From UBA11524 sp964391995 (GTDB lineage Bacteria; Bacillota; Clostridia; Christensenellales; Aristaeellaceae): a stretch of DNA of 34,541 bases. A program made the translations under genes and the position numbers. The stretch lies in NCBI GenBank assembly GCA_964391995.1, contig CAYMOM010000008.1:1-34541 (forward strand), given 5' to 3'. Below, in pieces: positions 1 to 8,670 of the stretch. Every line of letters begins with the position of its first letter. Position 1 is the first letter of the stretch. Below the pieces are notes generated by a model. That model was not told where the DNA came from. It did not search any database and saw nothing but the letters and a program-made list of their open reading frames with translations.

Positions 1-10
1 AAACCTGTGA

Positions 11-256
11 CGGAGAGGAGTACCTCCTTCGCAGCACGGCAAAGGGAGCCGCTGAGAGTGGGACAGCGGTGCGTGCGGTTGGGGCGAATGGACTCCGGAG
101 GGTTTTCCCGAGGCATGAGCTTAGGGAAAAACGGGAGCCGCACCCGTTATCCGCGCGGCGCATATCATGTGTATGCGTGAAAGAGCGCGCCCCCTGGGGC
201 GAAGCTGAGTGGCACCGCGGAATACCGCCTCAGTCAATGGACTGAGGCGTTTTTTA
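11..256 (+). promoter_or_regulatory. Tryptophan T-box riboswitch leader
   Basis: This leader senses uncharged tRNA and controls the downstream transporter genes. Stem I closes by pairing CGGAG (11-15) with CTCCG (93-97). Its loop-E motif is AGTA (19-22) opposite GAA (86-88), and the specifier codon directly after GAA is TGG (89-91), followed by A, which means tryptophan. The T-box bulge TGGCACCGCGG lies at 210-220. The C after TGG would pair with a G discriminator base, as in bacterial tRNA-Trp. The antiterminator helix CTGAG (205-209)/CTCAG (229-233) is mutually exclusive with the terminator at 226-255. The codon, the discriminator match and the downstream trpXYZ genes agree. The promoter lies before or at the very start of the window. 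Confidence 0.93.
226..255 (+). terminator. T-box-controlled intrinsic terminator
   Basis: A 10-bp perfect stem (226-235 with 240-249) with loop AATG is followed by six T (250-255). Its left arm overlaps the 3' half of the antiterminator, so uncharged tRNA-Trp would prevent it from forming. Confidence 0.93.
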
Positions 257-295
257 TTCCCCCTATCCACCGAAAACGAAAGGAAGGTACCCCCT

Positions 296-1261
296 ATGAA
301 GAAGCTGATTTCCCTCCTGCTGGCAATGGTTCTTCTCTCCCTGGCTCCCCTGGCCTGTGCCGATGGGATGATCCGCATTGGCATCATTCAGTTTGCCGAG
401 CACGGCTCCCTTGACAACTGCCGGGAAGGCTTCATTCAGGGGCTGGCCGAGGAAGGCTTTGTCGAGGGTGAAAGCGTCACCTTCACCCTTCAAAATGCCC
501 AGGCGGACATGGCTGTTGCCGCACAGATTGCCTCCGTGCTGGTGCCGGACAGCGACATGATCTGCGCCATCGCCACACCTGCTGCCCAGGCCGCCTTCAA
601 CTATGCCCAGGACGAGAACGTTCCTGTGATTTATACCGCCATCACCGACCCGGTGGGCGCATCCCTGGCCCTCAGCGATGGCACCAACCCCGGGCAGATC
701 ACCGGCACCTCCGACCTGCTGGCTGTGGAGGCGCAGCTGCAGATGATCCGTGCCCTCATGCCCGATGCCACAAGGATCGGCATCCTTCACCTGACCAGCG
801 AAACCAACAACGCGCTGCCCCTGGGCATGTACAAAGAACTGGCGCCCCAGTACGGCTTTGAGATCATCGACAAGGGCATTTCTGCCGGCGCGGATATCCC
901 CCTGGCCCTGGATTCCCTGCTGCCCCAGGTGGACTGCATCACCAACCTGACGGACAACACCGTCGTGTCCTACCTGGCGCTGGTGCTGGAAATGGCCGGC
1001 GAGACAGGCAAGCCCGTTTTCGGCAGCGAAATCGAGCAAGTGAAGCTGGGCTGCGTGGCTGCTGAAGGCCTGGAATACCTGGAACTGGGCAAGCAGACCG
1101 GGCGCATGGCTGCCCGGGTGCTGAAGGGCGAAAGCGCCCAGGACATTCCCTATGAGCTGGTCACTACGCCCTACCTTTATGTGAACAAAACCGCCATGGA
1201 CACCTTTGGCCTGACCCTCCCGGAGGAGCTGGCTGCCCGCGCCATGGACGTAACGCCCTAA
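296..1261 (+). CDS. trpX: Tryptophan ABC transporter substrate-binding protein (TrpX-like)
   Basis: A 321-residue extracytoplasmic binding protein of the DUF534/COG2984 family, which in Bacillota is the receptor of the TrpXYZ tryptophan importer. It starts with a signal peptide: MKK, then a long hydrophobic stretch to about residue 20. The region ends PLACADG, which fits signal peptidase I cleavage after ACA better than a strict lipobox, although lipid attachment at the Cys cannot be excluded. The start at 296 is chosen because AGGAAGG lies 9 bases upstream. An in-frame upstream start at 209 would lie inside the T-box and is rejected. The first gene after the Trp T-box, it is followed by the permease and ATPase genes. 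The family alone does not fix the ligand; the T-box does. Confidence 0.88.
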   Translation: MKKLISLLLAMVLLSLAPLACADGMIRIGIIQFAEHGSLDNCREGFIQGLAEEGFVEGESVTFTLQNAQADMAVAAQIASVLVPDSDMICAIATPAAQAAFNYAQDENVPVIYTAITDPVGASLALSDGTNPGQITGTSDLLAVEAQLQMIRALMPDATRIGILHLTSETNNALPLGMYKELAPQYGFEIIDKGISAGADIPLALDSLLPQVDCITNLTDNTVVSYLALVLEMAGETGKPVFGSEIEQVKLGCVAAEGLEYLELGKQTGRMAARVLKGESAQDIPYELVTTPYLYVNKTAMDTFGLTLPEELAARAMDVTP

Positions 1262-1285
1262 TCCACACGAAAGCAGGTTGATCCC

Positions 1286-2161
1286 ATGATACTCGGCATT
1301 CTGGAACAAGGCCTCATTTACGGCATTCTTGCACTGGGGCTGCTCATCACCTACCGCATTCTTGATTTTCCCGACCTGACGGTGGACAGTTCCTTTCCCC
1401 TGGGCGCTGCGGTTTCTGCCGTGCTGACCCTGAACGGCATGAGCCCCGCACTGACGCTTCTGTGCGGCATGCTGGCAGGCGCCGCCGCCGGGCTGATCAC
1501 CGGGCTGATCCATGTGAAGTGCAAGGTGCGCGACCTGCTTTCCGGCATCATCACCATGACGGCGCTGTATTCCATCAACCTGCGCATTGCCGGCAAGGCC
1601 AATGTGCCCATCTTCGGCACAGACACCCTGTTCCGCAACGCCTTCACCAAGGGCCTGCCGGAGTGGATCGGAGATTACTCCACCCTGATCATCATCCTGC
1701 TGATTGCCATCGCTGCCAAGCTGCTGCTTGACCTGTTCCTGAAGACCAAGGCAGGCTATCTGCTGCGGGCCGCCGGCGACAATCCTTCTGTGGTCACCAC
1801 CCTGGCGCGGGATCAGGGCACGGTGAAGATCATGGGGCTGATGATTTCCAATGCCCTGGTGGCCCTGGCCGGTGCGGTTATGTGCCAGCAGCAGCGCTTC
1901 TTCGATATTTCCATGGGCACTGGCACCATGGTCATCGGCCTGGCCTCGGTGATTATCGGCACCAACCTGTTCAAGGGTCTGCCCTTTATGAAAAGCACCA
2001 CCATGGCTATTTTGGGCTCCATCCTGTACAAGGCCTGCGTATCCCTGGCCATTTCCCTGGGCCTGGAGGCCACCGATATGAAGCTGATTACCGCCGCGCT
2101 GTTCCTGCTGATACTCGTGGCAGGCCAGGCCAAGAGGAAGAAGGTACGCATCCATGCTTGA
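1286..2161 (+). CDS. trpY: Tryptophan ABC transporter permease (TrpY-like)
   Basis: A 291-residue integral membrane permease of the branched-chain amino acid type (BPD_transp_2, COG4120), with eight or so hydrophobic segments over its whole length. It would form the membrane channel of the TrpXYZ importer. Recognisable stretches are the N-terminal GLIYGILALGLLITYRILDF and the charged cytoplasmic loop around residues 150-165 (KAGYLLRAAGDNP), typical of the permease-ATPase contact region. It begins 24 bases after trpX. Its last eight bases overlap the start of the ATPase gene, implying translational coupling. Confidence 0.88.
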   Translation: MILGILEQGLIYGILALGLLITYRILDFPDLTVDSSFPLGAAVSAVLTLNGMSPALTLLCGMLAGAAAGLITGLIHVKCKVRDLLSGIITMTALYSINLRIAGKANVPIFGTDTLFRNAFTKGLPEWIGDYSTLIIILLIAIAAKLLLDLFLKTKAGYLLRAAGDNPSVVTTLARDQGTVKIMGLMISNALVALAGAVMCQQQRFFDISMGTGTMVIGLASVIIGTNLFKGLPFMKSTTMAILGSILYKACVSLAISLGLEATDMKLITAALFLLILVAGQAKRKKVRIHA

Positions 2162-2927
2162 GTTTAAGTCCATCAGCAAGGTGTACAACCCCGGCACCAT
2201 TCACGAAACATTGCTGTTCCAGGATTTCAGCCTGAAGATTGAGGATCATTCCTTCGTCACGGTGGTGGGCAGCAACGGCTCAGGCAAAACCAGCATGCTG
2301 AACATTCTCTGCGGCAGCATACCGGTGGAAAGCGGGCGTATCCTCATCGGCGGGCAGGACATTACGAAAATGAAGGAGTTCAAGCGCTACCGCCGCATGG
2401 GGCGGGTGTATCAGGATCCCGCCAAGGGCACCTGTCCCACCATGACCATTCTGGAAAACCTGTCCATGGCAGACAACAAGGGCAAGGCTTTCGGCCTGAC
2501 CCGGGGCACGGACAAGCGCCGCATCGCCGCCTATCAGGAGATGCTGGCGCCCCTGGGCCTGGGCCTGGAGGACAAGCTGGGCGTGCCCGTGGGCAACCTT
2601 TCCGGCGGCCAGCGGCAGACCCTGGCGCTGCTCATGGCCACCATGAACCCCATTGATTTCCTTATCCTGGACGAGCACACCGCCGCCCTGGACCCCAAAA
2701 CGGCAGAGATCGTTATGCAGCTGACGGACAGAATCGTCCGGGAAAAGCAGCTGACCACCCTGATGGTCACCCACAACCTTCGTCACGCCGTGGAATATGG
2801 CGACCGGCTGCTGATGATGCACCAGGGGCAGATTGTGCTGGACAAGGACGGCGCAGACAAGCAATCCACCCAGGTGGACGACCTGCTTTCCATCTTCAAT
2901 TCCATTTCCATCGAATGCGGCAACTGA
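2154..2927 (+). CDS. trpZ: Tryptophan ABC transporter ATP-binding protein (TrpZ-like)
   Basis: A 257-residue ABC ATPase that powers the TrpXYZ importer. The Walker A motif GSNGSGKTS is at residues 39-47, the signature LSGGQ at 149-153, Walker B FLILDE at 169-174 and the switch histidine H207 in LMVTHN. Length and motif spacing are those of a complete single-domain ATPase (COG1101 type). The start overlaps the permease stop by eight bases. Only 22 bases, without a terminator, separate its stop from the next gene, so the ribosomal GTPase downstream is probably on the same T-box-controlled transcript. Confidence 0.9.
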   Translation: MLEFKSISKVYNPGTIHETLLFQDFSLKIEDHSFVTVVGSNGSGKTSMLNILCGSIPVESGRILIGGQDITKMKEFKRYRRMGRVYQDPAKGTCPTMTILENLSMADNKGKAFGLTRGTDKRRIAAYQEMLAPLGLGLEDKLGVPVGNLSGGQRQTLALLMATMNPIDFLILDEHTAALDPKTAEIVMQLTDRIVREKQLTTLMVTHNLRHAVEYGDRLLMMHQGQIVLDKDGADKQSTQVDDLLSIFNSISIECGN

Positions 2928-2949
2928 TCTTTGCGCAAGGAGGCCCGCC

Positions 2950-4887
2950 ATGCGGAAAACCATTGGCATTCTGGCCCATGTGGATGCCGGCAAAACCACC
3001 TTTTCCGAACAGGTGCTTTTCCACGCCCATGCCATCCGCAGCCTGGGAAGAGTGGATCACCAGGACGCCTTTCTGGATGCACACCCCCTGGAAAAGCAGC
3101 GGGGCATCACCATTTTTTCGGGCCAGGCCTGCTTTCAGCTGGGGGATGACACCATCTACTGGCTGGACACCCCGGGGCATGTGGACTTTTCGCCGGAGAT
3201 GGAGCGGGCCGTTTCCGTTATGGACTACGCCATTCTGGTGGTCAGCTGCGCAGAAGGCGTGCAGAGCCACACGGAAACCCTCTGGCGGCTGCTGGACAGC
3301 TACCATGTGCCCGTGTTCATTTTCCTGAACAAAACTGACCGCACCGGTGCCGACCCCGAGGCTGTGCTGGCCCAGATGCGCCGCCGTCTTTCCCCGGATG
3401 TGCTGGACCTGCGCACCTATCAGCCTGCCGGCATCATGGACGAAACCTTGCAGGAGTCCATTGCCGCCCAGGACGAAGCGCTGCTGGATGCCCTTTTCAC
3501 CACCGGTTACGACGAGCAGCGCTGGCACACCGCCCTGGTGGAGCAGATACGCCAGCGCAGGTGCTTTCCCATAATGGCAGGCAGTGCCCTGAACGGCACC
3601 GGCGTGGGTGAGTTTCTTGCCCGCCTGTCCCACTTGACCTGCACCCATTATGCCGCAGATGCGCCGCTTACCGCCCAGTGCTGCCGTGTCCGCCACGATG
3701 CTCAGGGCGCGCGCCTTTGTTTTGTGAAGCTGCTGTCCGGCTCCCTGCAGGTAAAGGACTCCCTTCCCCTGCCCCAGGGCGCTGCCAAGGTGAACGAACT
3801 GCGCATCTACCACGGTGAAAAGTTCCGCACGGTGGAAAGTGCACAGGCCGGGGACATTGTGGCGATACCCGGCCTGGAGGGCATCAAACCCGGCGATCGC
3901 ATCGGCATGGAAGGCAGCAACCCCTTCCGCACCCAGCCCATGATGGCTGCCGATGTGCTTTGGGATGAAAAGCTCACCCCAGCCTTCCGCATGGTGCAGG
4001 CCCTGCGCATCCTTGAGGACGAAGACCCCAGCCTGGCTGTGGAGGAAACCGCAGGCCATGTATCCGTGCATGTGATGGGGAAAATTCAGCTGGAGGTTCT
4101 GCGGCAGCTGATGCAGGAGCGCTTCGGCTACTGTATCAGCTTCGGGCCGTTCCGGGTGCTGTACAAGGAAACCATCGCCGCGCCCGCCATCGGCTGGGGG
4201 CACTACGAGCCGCTGCGCCACTATGCCGAGGTCATGCTTCGCCTGGTGCCTACCGAGCCGGGCAGCGGTGTGACCTTCACCAGCCTGTGCCATGTGGACA
4301 GCCTAGCGCTGAACTGGCAGCGGCTCATTGCCACCCACGTGGCAGAAAAGCAGCACAAGGGCGTGCTGACCGGCGCACCGCTGACCGATGTGCGGGTGGA
4401 GCTGCTGGCAGGCCGTGCTCACCTGAAGCACACCGAGGGCGGCGACTTCCGCCAGGCAGTGTACCGGGGCATCCGCAACGCCCTGATGCACGCAGAATCC
4501 GTGCTGCTGGAGCCCATTTGCCGCTTTGCCATCACCGCACCCAGCGAGCAATACGGCACCCTTGCCGCCGGCCTGACCCGCATGCAGGCGCAGCTTGACC
4601 CGCCGGAATACGATGGCGATACCGTAACCCTCCGGGGTGAAAGTGCCTTTGCCGCCTTCACTGCCTGGCAGGAGGATTTCATGGCGCTGACCCGCGGGCG
4701 CGGCGCCCTGCAGGTGTGGACAAGCCGCTATGCACCATGCCAGAATCAGCAGGCGCTGGTGGAGGCCGCCGCCTACAACCCCTGCGGGGATGATACGCCG
4801 GATTCCGTTTTCTGTTCCCATGGTGCAGGCTTCACCGTCCCCTGGGATCAGGTGCCCAGCTACGCACACACCCATTATGAAGAATAA
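2950..4887 (+). CDS. TetM/EF-G-like ribosomal translation GTPase
   Basis: A 645-residue translation-factor GTPase of the ribosomal protection (TetM/TetO/TetW) branch of the EF-G superfamily. The G domain is complete: G1 AHVDAGKT (9-16), G2 RGITI (51-55), G3 DTPGHVDF (73-80), G4 NKTD (127-130). The C-terminal two thirds match EF-G domains II-V in layout, and length equals that of TetM. It differs from TetM in two places. The domain IV tip, which is SPVSTPADF-like in TetM, reads HLKHTEGGDF here. The C terminus ends in a DSVFCSHGAGF...PWDQVPSY motif not found in TetM. The start at 2950 has AAGGAGG close upstream; longer in-frame starts lie inside trpZ. It may be a housekeeping ribosome-rescue factor rather than a drug resistance protein. 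Expression is likely coupled to tryptophan starvation. Confidence 0.82.
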   Translation: MRKTIGILAHVDAGKTTFSEQVLFHAHAIRSLGRVDHQDAFLDAHPLEKQRGITIFSGQACFQLGDDTIYWLDTPGHVDFSPEMERAVSVMDYAILVVSCAEGVQSHTETLWRLLDSYHVPVFIFLNKTDRTGADPEAVLAQMRRRLSPDVLDLRTYQPAGIMDETLQESIAAQDEALLDALFTTGYDEQRWHTALVEQIRQRRCFPIMAGSALNGTGVGEFLARLSHLTCTHYAADAPLTAQCCRVRHDAQGARLCFVKLLSGSLQVKDSLPLPQGAAKVNELRIYHGEKFRTVESAQAGDIVAIPGLEGIKPGDRIGMEGSNPFRTQPMMAADVLWDEKLTPAFRMVQALRILEDEDPSLAVEETAGHVSVHVMGKIQLEVLRQLMQERFGYCISFGPFRVLYKETIAAPAIGWGHYEPLRHYAEVMLRLVPTEPGSGVTFTSLCHVDSLALNWQRLIATHVAEKQHKGVLTGAPLTDVRVELLAGRAHLKHTEGGDFRQAVYRGIRNALMHAESVLLEPICRFAITAPSEQYGTLAAGLTRMQAQLDPPEYDGDTVTLRGESAFAAFTAWQEDFMALTRGRGALQVWTSRYAPCQNQQALVEAAAYNPCGDDTPDSVFCSHGAGFTVPWDQVPSYAHTHYEE

Positions 4888-4891
4888 GAAA

Positions 4892-4926
4892 AATCGCAGC
4901 CGACACCCTGCCGACTGCGATTCTTT
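4892..4926. terminator. Bidirectional intrinsic terminator
   Basis: The hairpin AATCGCAG (4892-4899)/CTGCGATT (4915-4922) is flanked by an A-rich left side and a T-rich right side. It can therefore end both the plus-strand trp/GTPase unit and the minus-strand PAP2 unit, which converge here. Confidence 0.8.
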
Positions 4927-5843
4927 CATTCCGCCTTCTTCCCCAGCCTTCCCCAGAAGCGGAAGGTCATGGGCCAAAGAATGCCGCCAACCACGCACAT
5001 GAGGAAGTAGCGGATGCCGTTGGTGAACATGGCATCGCCAAAGATGGCAGACAGCACACCCTTCAAGCCGGAGCGTACCGCCACCACCAGGGCCAGGCCA
5101 AGCACCACCTTGCACACCTGCGCCCACCAGACGGCCTTGGTTTCGAAGTGAAGATACTTTTCATCCGCCCACCATGCCAGCAGCATGCCAGCCATGGCGC
5201 CAACCACCTGCCAGGCAGCCTTCACGCCGTGGGCGTCAAATTCCGCCACGTTGGCTTCCCGTGCAGGCGCAAACAGCACATACGCCAGCAGCACCAGGGA
5301 AAGCCCCATGCCAATCACCTTGGCCCAGAATGCCGCTTTGGAACCTTCTTCCCGTGTCATGCAGGACATCAGCAGCACGGTCACCGTGCCCGTCAGCAGG
5401 GATACGCCCACATCCAGCGGCGTGTGAACGCCCAGGTACATACGGGAAAACGCCACCAGCACAATGGCAACCACGCAGGCCACCGTTACACCGCGCCGGC
5501 GCAGCCATACCGCCAGGGTGCCAAAGCATCCCACGGCGGATTGGGTGTGCCCGCTGGGGAAAGAATACCCCGTGGCGCCGCTGCGGGCGGACTCCACAAT
5601 GGTAAACTCCGGGTCAAGAATCCAGGGTCTTGGAATCAGGAAGATGGCCTTCAGCAGCTGGTTCAGCGCCGTGCCCGTCAGCCCGATGAGCATAAAGCGG
5701 AACCCCCATGCCTTGTGCAGGCACCACAGGGCCGTCATGCCCAGCACCATGAAAACTGTTTCATCGCCAAATTCGGTGATAATCGCCATAACATCGTTCA
5801 GCCAGGGCATGCGGATGGACTCCAGCGCTCGTAGCAGATTCAT
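4926..5843 (-). CDS. PAP2-family membrane phosphatase
   Basis: A 305-residue polytopic membrane protein with the three-part acid phosphatase signature of the PAP2 superfamily: KAIFLIPRP (65-73), PSGH (96-99) and SRMYLGVH (133-140). These supply the phosphate-binding Arg and Lys and the catalytic His pair. Six or more hydrophobic helices follow or surround the motifs. Members remove phosphate from lipid substrates such as undecaprenyl diphosphate or phosphatidic acid; the substrate here cannot be told. The C-terminal half is longer than in minimal PAP2 enzymes and has extra membrane helices, as in clostridial relatives. Its ATG overlaps the stop of the upstream GH2 gene (ATGA), with AAGGAGG ahead, so the two genes are co-translated, though no functional link is evident. 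Confidence 0.85.
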   Translation of the reverse strand: MNLLRALESIRMPWLNDVMAIITEFGDETVFMVLGMTALWCLHKAWGFRFMLIGLTGTALNQLLKAIFLIPRPWILDPEFTIVESARSGATGYSFPSGHTQSAVGCFGTLAVWLRRRGVTVACVVAIVLVAFSRMYLGVHTPLDVGVSLLTGTVTVLLMSCMTREEGSKAAFWAKVIGMGLSLVLLAYVLFAPAREANVAEFDAHGVKAAWQVVGAMAGMLLAWWADEKYLHFETKAVWWAQVCKVVLGLALVVAVRSGLKGVLSAIFGDAMFTNGIRYFLMCVVGGILWPMTFRFWGRLGKKAE

Positions 5844-8488
5844 TCGTTATCCTCCTTCCAGTTCAGCAGGCAGGCCGCCAGGCACCGGGCCTCCGGCTCC
5901 TTTGCAATTTCCCACAGGCGGATGGTGCAGTGCAGCAACCCATCCTGAACGTAAATGATCCCCATCCGGTCGCAGCGTTCCACATTGTCAATCATCTCCG
6001 CTGCCATGTCCGCAGGCCTGTCCAGCACTTCGCAGTGGGCGTGGCGCAGCAGCCGGTACCAGGGCGGCGTGGTGTAGTTTTCCGCCGGGAAGCCCGCCAG
6101 CGCCTTATGTTCGGGGTTAATGCACAGGCCCATGGTGCCCACCGGCACCGGACGGCCCATGGACTGGGAAATGGAGCGGAACATGGGGTAGCACCAGAAA
6201 TCCGTGCAGTATTCCGCCGGGCGCTGGCCATCCCCGTCGGGAACCACAATATCCCCCGGCCTGGCCTCCGCCGCAGTGGACACAAAGCGTGCGGTTTTCC
6301 CGCCGCAGGAGATGCCTTCCCGGGTGATGGTTACCTGCCCCCTGGGGAACACCCACAGGGGGTATTCATTCCAGGTGCCGTCCTCCAGCTCCAGGCGGAT
6401 GCACAGTTTTCGGGGCATATCCGCCTCCACTGTGCCAAAGCTGACCCTGCCGCAGTCCGTCAGCCGCCCGGTGCTTGCAGGCACGGTCAGCACCTTTTGC
6501 TGTAATGCCTTGCCGTTTTTCATCAGTGTGCAGGTCACCTGCCGATGGCTGCGCTCCGGGTTGGTTTCGGACACCATCACGCCCAGCTGAATTTCCTGCC
6601 CGGCTGTCAGCACAAAGCGCTCCATGCATCCCAGCACCACGCAGGGCGCGCAGAAGGTGCGCCACTCCTCCGGGGTGATCAGTCCCTTGGATTCCATCAG
6701 TGCGTTCAATACGCCTACCAGCGCCGTTCCCTGGCCGGGGAAGTCCTGCAGGTCCAACATCTGGAAACCAGTCAGTTCCCGGGAGCGCAGCGCGGTTTCC
6801 AGCTCCCGGCGGTAGCAATCCACCGCCAGCCTGCCAGCAGCGCGGAAATACGCCCCGTGCCTGTCATACAATCCTTTTTCCTTCAGCCGCTTGGCAAAGG
6901 CAGCAAAGTTTCTGGGCTTCAGGGCACCGGTGTATTTCGCCATTTCGTCAAAATCAGGGTAGAAGGTGTACTGGCCAATCTCGTGGGAAATCACCGGTAC
7001 ATGGGGCAAAAGCACATCCGCTGCCTGGGCATCCACTTCCTTCACACCGGTGCCAAACTGAATCAGCGTTTTGCCGGCGTTTTGCTGCTCCTGCTGCACC
7101 GTTTTCGGCACGATGATGTCATCATAATGGTGAACGGATTCCGGCTCAGTGGTCTGCACGTGTCCCTGGGGCGCATCGCACATGGCGTAGGAACCACGGA
7201 ACAGCCGCTCACGGCTCAGCCGCACGCCAACGAAAACGTCCTCCTCGTCCAGCACCTGGGGCACAAACTGAAAATTGTTGGAGCCGGAGGTAAACAGCTT
7301 ATCCTGCCGGCAGGCCTTGAAGCCTTTGAGCATTTCGTTCAGCCTGACCGGGCTGCCCCACAGCTCGTTTCCCAGGCTCATGAAGGTAAAGGACGGATGG
7401 TGACCAAAGCATTGCAGGATGCGGAAACCTTCCGCAATCAGGTAGGCCTGCTCTTTTTCGTTATAGCCTTCCTCCCCCGGCGCCGCCACCGTACCCCAGA
7501 AGGGCAGTTCCGGCGCCATGTAAATGCCCAGCATGTCCGCTGCGGCAAAGGCTGCATCCGGCGGGCAGCAGGTGTGGAAGCGGTAGTGGTTAATGCCGTA
7601 TTCCCTGGCGGTTTTCATCACCTTCAGCCAGCTTTCCACATCCGTGGGCGCATAGCCTGTCAGGGGGAACACCATGCCATCGTGCTTGCCCCGGAGGAAC
7701 ACCTGCTTTCCGTTCACCAGCAGCTTCCGTCCCTGGGTGCTCAGGCTGCGCAGGCCAAAGGTAATGTCCGCCCAGGCATCCAGCACGGCAATGCTTGCCT
7801 TCAGCAGTTCGGGGTGGAATTCATCCCACAGGGGCGGCTGCTGATCGAAGGCAAACAGCGCATCCACCCTGCCGCTCTGCACAGGCACATCCATGGTGCC
7901 GAAGCCTTCCACGGCAATGTGTGCAGTGCCATTTTCCAGCCCAATCACGCTGGCTTGTATGCGCACACTGCGCAGATCCGCCTGGGGAATCACCGTTGCA
8001 TCCGTCAAAATGGCCTTGCCCATGGTCAGGCTGATTTCCCCGGTGATGCCGTTCCAGTTGGTTTGGGTGTCCCTGGAGGTCATGTGTCCCCCGGGGGTGG
8101 GGTAGCCCACGTTGCTCACCCGAATAACCAGCTCGTGCTCCCCTGCCGCCGGGCCGGGAAAAGCGTACTCGTGGGGTGCGCACAGGCTGATGCAGCTGCC
8201 AAGGCACACACCATCCAGCCAAACGGTGGTCATGCGGGTGCGCTCCAGGCGCAAAAGGGCGTGGGGCAGCTGCTTTTCCACCGTAAAGCGGCGGCGGAAC
8301 CAGGCGTAACCTTCAAACTTATGTTCATCCGTCAGATACCCTTCCGGTTCCTCCGGATTGATATCCCCCAGCCCGGCGGCAGAAGTGGTGCCGGGCAGCG
8401 CCATCACCTGGGGATATTCAGCAGGCGCGTTCTCCTGCATGGACGCATCCAGCGCCACCTGCCACAGGCCGCTCAAATCGATCTTCAT
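5840..8488 (-). CDS. Glycoside hydrolase family 2 protein (beta-galactosidase/beta-glucuronidase type)
   Basis: An 882-residue GH2 enzyme without a signal peptide, so it probably acts in the cytoplasm on imported oligosaccharides. The N-terminal jelly-roll sugar-binding domain (about residues 1-160) is followed by an immunoglobulin-like domain and a TIM barrel starting near residue 255. Catalytic residues are visible: acid/base E375 in GNELWG and nucleophile E503 in SHEIGQY. The stretch HYRFHTCCPP near 301 fits the GH2 barrel. Beyond the barrel a C-terminal region of about 250 residues is of unknown role. The start at 8488 is chosen for GAGAGGAG six to eight bases upstream; an in-frame start at 8512 has poor spacing. 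The sugar (galactose, glucuronate, mannose or other) cannot be assigned. A candidate promoter faces it at 8522-8550. Confidence 0.87.
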   Translation of the reverse strand: MKIDLSGLWQVALDASMQENAPAEYPQVMALPGTTSAAGLGDINPEEPEGYLTDEHKFEGYAWFRRRFTVEKQLPHALLRLERTRMTTVWLDGVCLGSCISLCAPHEYAFPGPAAGEHELVIRVSNVGYPTPGGHMTSRDTQTNWNGITGEISLTMGKAILTDATVIPQADLRSVRIQASVIGLENGTAHIAVEGFGTMDVPVQSGRVDALFAFDQQPPLWDEFHPELLKASIAVLDAWADITFGLRSLSTQGRKLLVNGKQVFLRGKHDGMVFPLTGYAPTDVESWLKVMKTAREYGINHYRFHTCCPPDAAFAAADMLGIYMAPELPFWGTVAAPGEEGYNEKEQAYLIAEGFRILQCFGHHPSFTFMSLGNELWGSPVRLNEMLKGFKACRQDKLFTSGSNNFQFVPQVLDEEDVFVGVRLSRERLFRGSYAMCDAPQGHVQTTEPESVHHYDDIIVPKTVQQEQQNAGKTLIQFGTGVKEVDAQAADVLLPHVPVISHEIGQYTFYPDFDEMAKYTGALKPRNFAAFAKRLKEKGLYDRHGAYFRAAGRLAVDCYRRELETALRSRELTGFQMLDLQDFPGQGTALVGVLNALMESKGLITPEEWRTFCAPCVVLGCMERFVLTAGQEIQLGVMVSETNPERSHRQVTCTLMKNGKALQQKVLTVPASTGRLTDCGRVSFGTVEADMPRKLCIRLELEDGTWNEYPLWVFPRGQVTITREGISCGGKTARFVSTAAEARPGDIVVPDGDGQRPAEYCTDFWCYPMFRSISQSMGRPVPVGTMGLCINPEHKALAGFPAENYTTPPWYRLLRHAHCEVLDRPADMAAEMIDNVERCDRMGIIYVQDGLLHCTIRLWEIAKEPEARCLAACLLNWKEDNE

Positions 8489-8521
8489 ATGTACGCTCCT
8501 CTCCCGGAACATCTCCTGCTC

Positions 8522-8550
8522 AGTTTACCATATTCCTGCCAGCCCTGCAA
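8522..8550 (-). promoter_or_regulatory. Candidate sigma-A promoter for the GH2-PAP2 pair
   Basis: Read on the minus strand, TTGCAG (8550-8545) and TAAACT (8527-8522) are separated by exactly 17 bases, 34 bases ahead of the GH2 start codon. Both hexamers are imperfect. Confidence 0.45.
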
Positions 8551-8570
8551 GCATACCGCAGGATTTCCTC

Positions 8571-8599
8571 TGTTCAAATAGGTGCATCCATGCTATAAT
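8571..8599 (+). promoter_or_regulatory. Candidate promoter for the AI-2E-family gene
   Basis: A consensus -10 TATAAT (8594-8599) with an extended TGC in front lies about 70 bases before the start codon. The -35 is weak (TGTTCA, 8571-8576, 17-base spacer), which the extended -10 could offset. Confidence 0.6.
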
Positions 8600-8670
8600 A
8601 TACCATCCCCTGCGGCCTTTCGTATGGACGAGTGGCGATGGGGCATACTCTGCCTGGAGGATCATGAACA

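Noticed and set aside
263..2200. Long open frame (645 codons) on the minus strand
   Set aside because: Antisense to trpX and trpY, rich in His, Gln and Gly as expected of a GC-biased shadow frame, with no ribosome site or recognisable domain.
2896..4293. Minus-strand open frame of 465 codons
   Set aside because: Shadow of the GTPase gene; no domain seen.
2950..4887. Naming the GTPase as a tetracycline resistance gene (tetM or similar)
   Set aside because: The domain IV tip and C terminus differ from known Tet proteins, and the gene context is tryptophan uptake rather than a mobile element.
6545..8581. Plus-strand open frame of 678 codons
   Set aside because: Antisense shadow of the GH2 gene, whose catalytic residues are intact.
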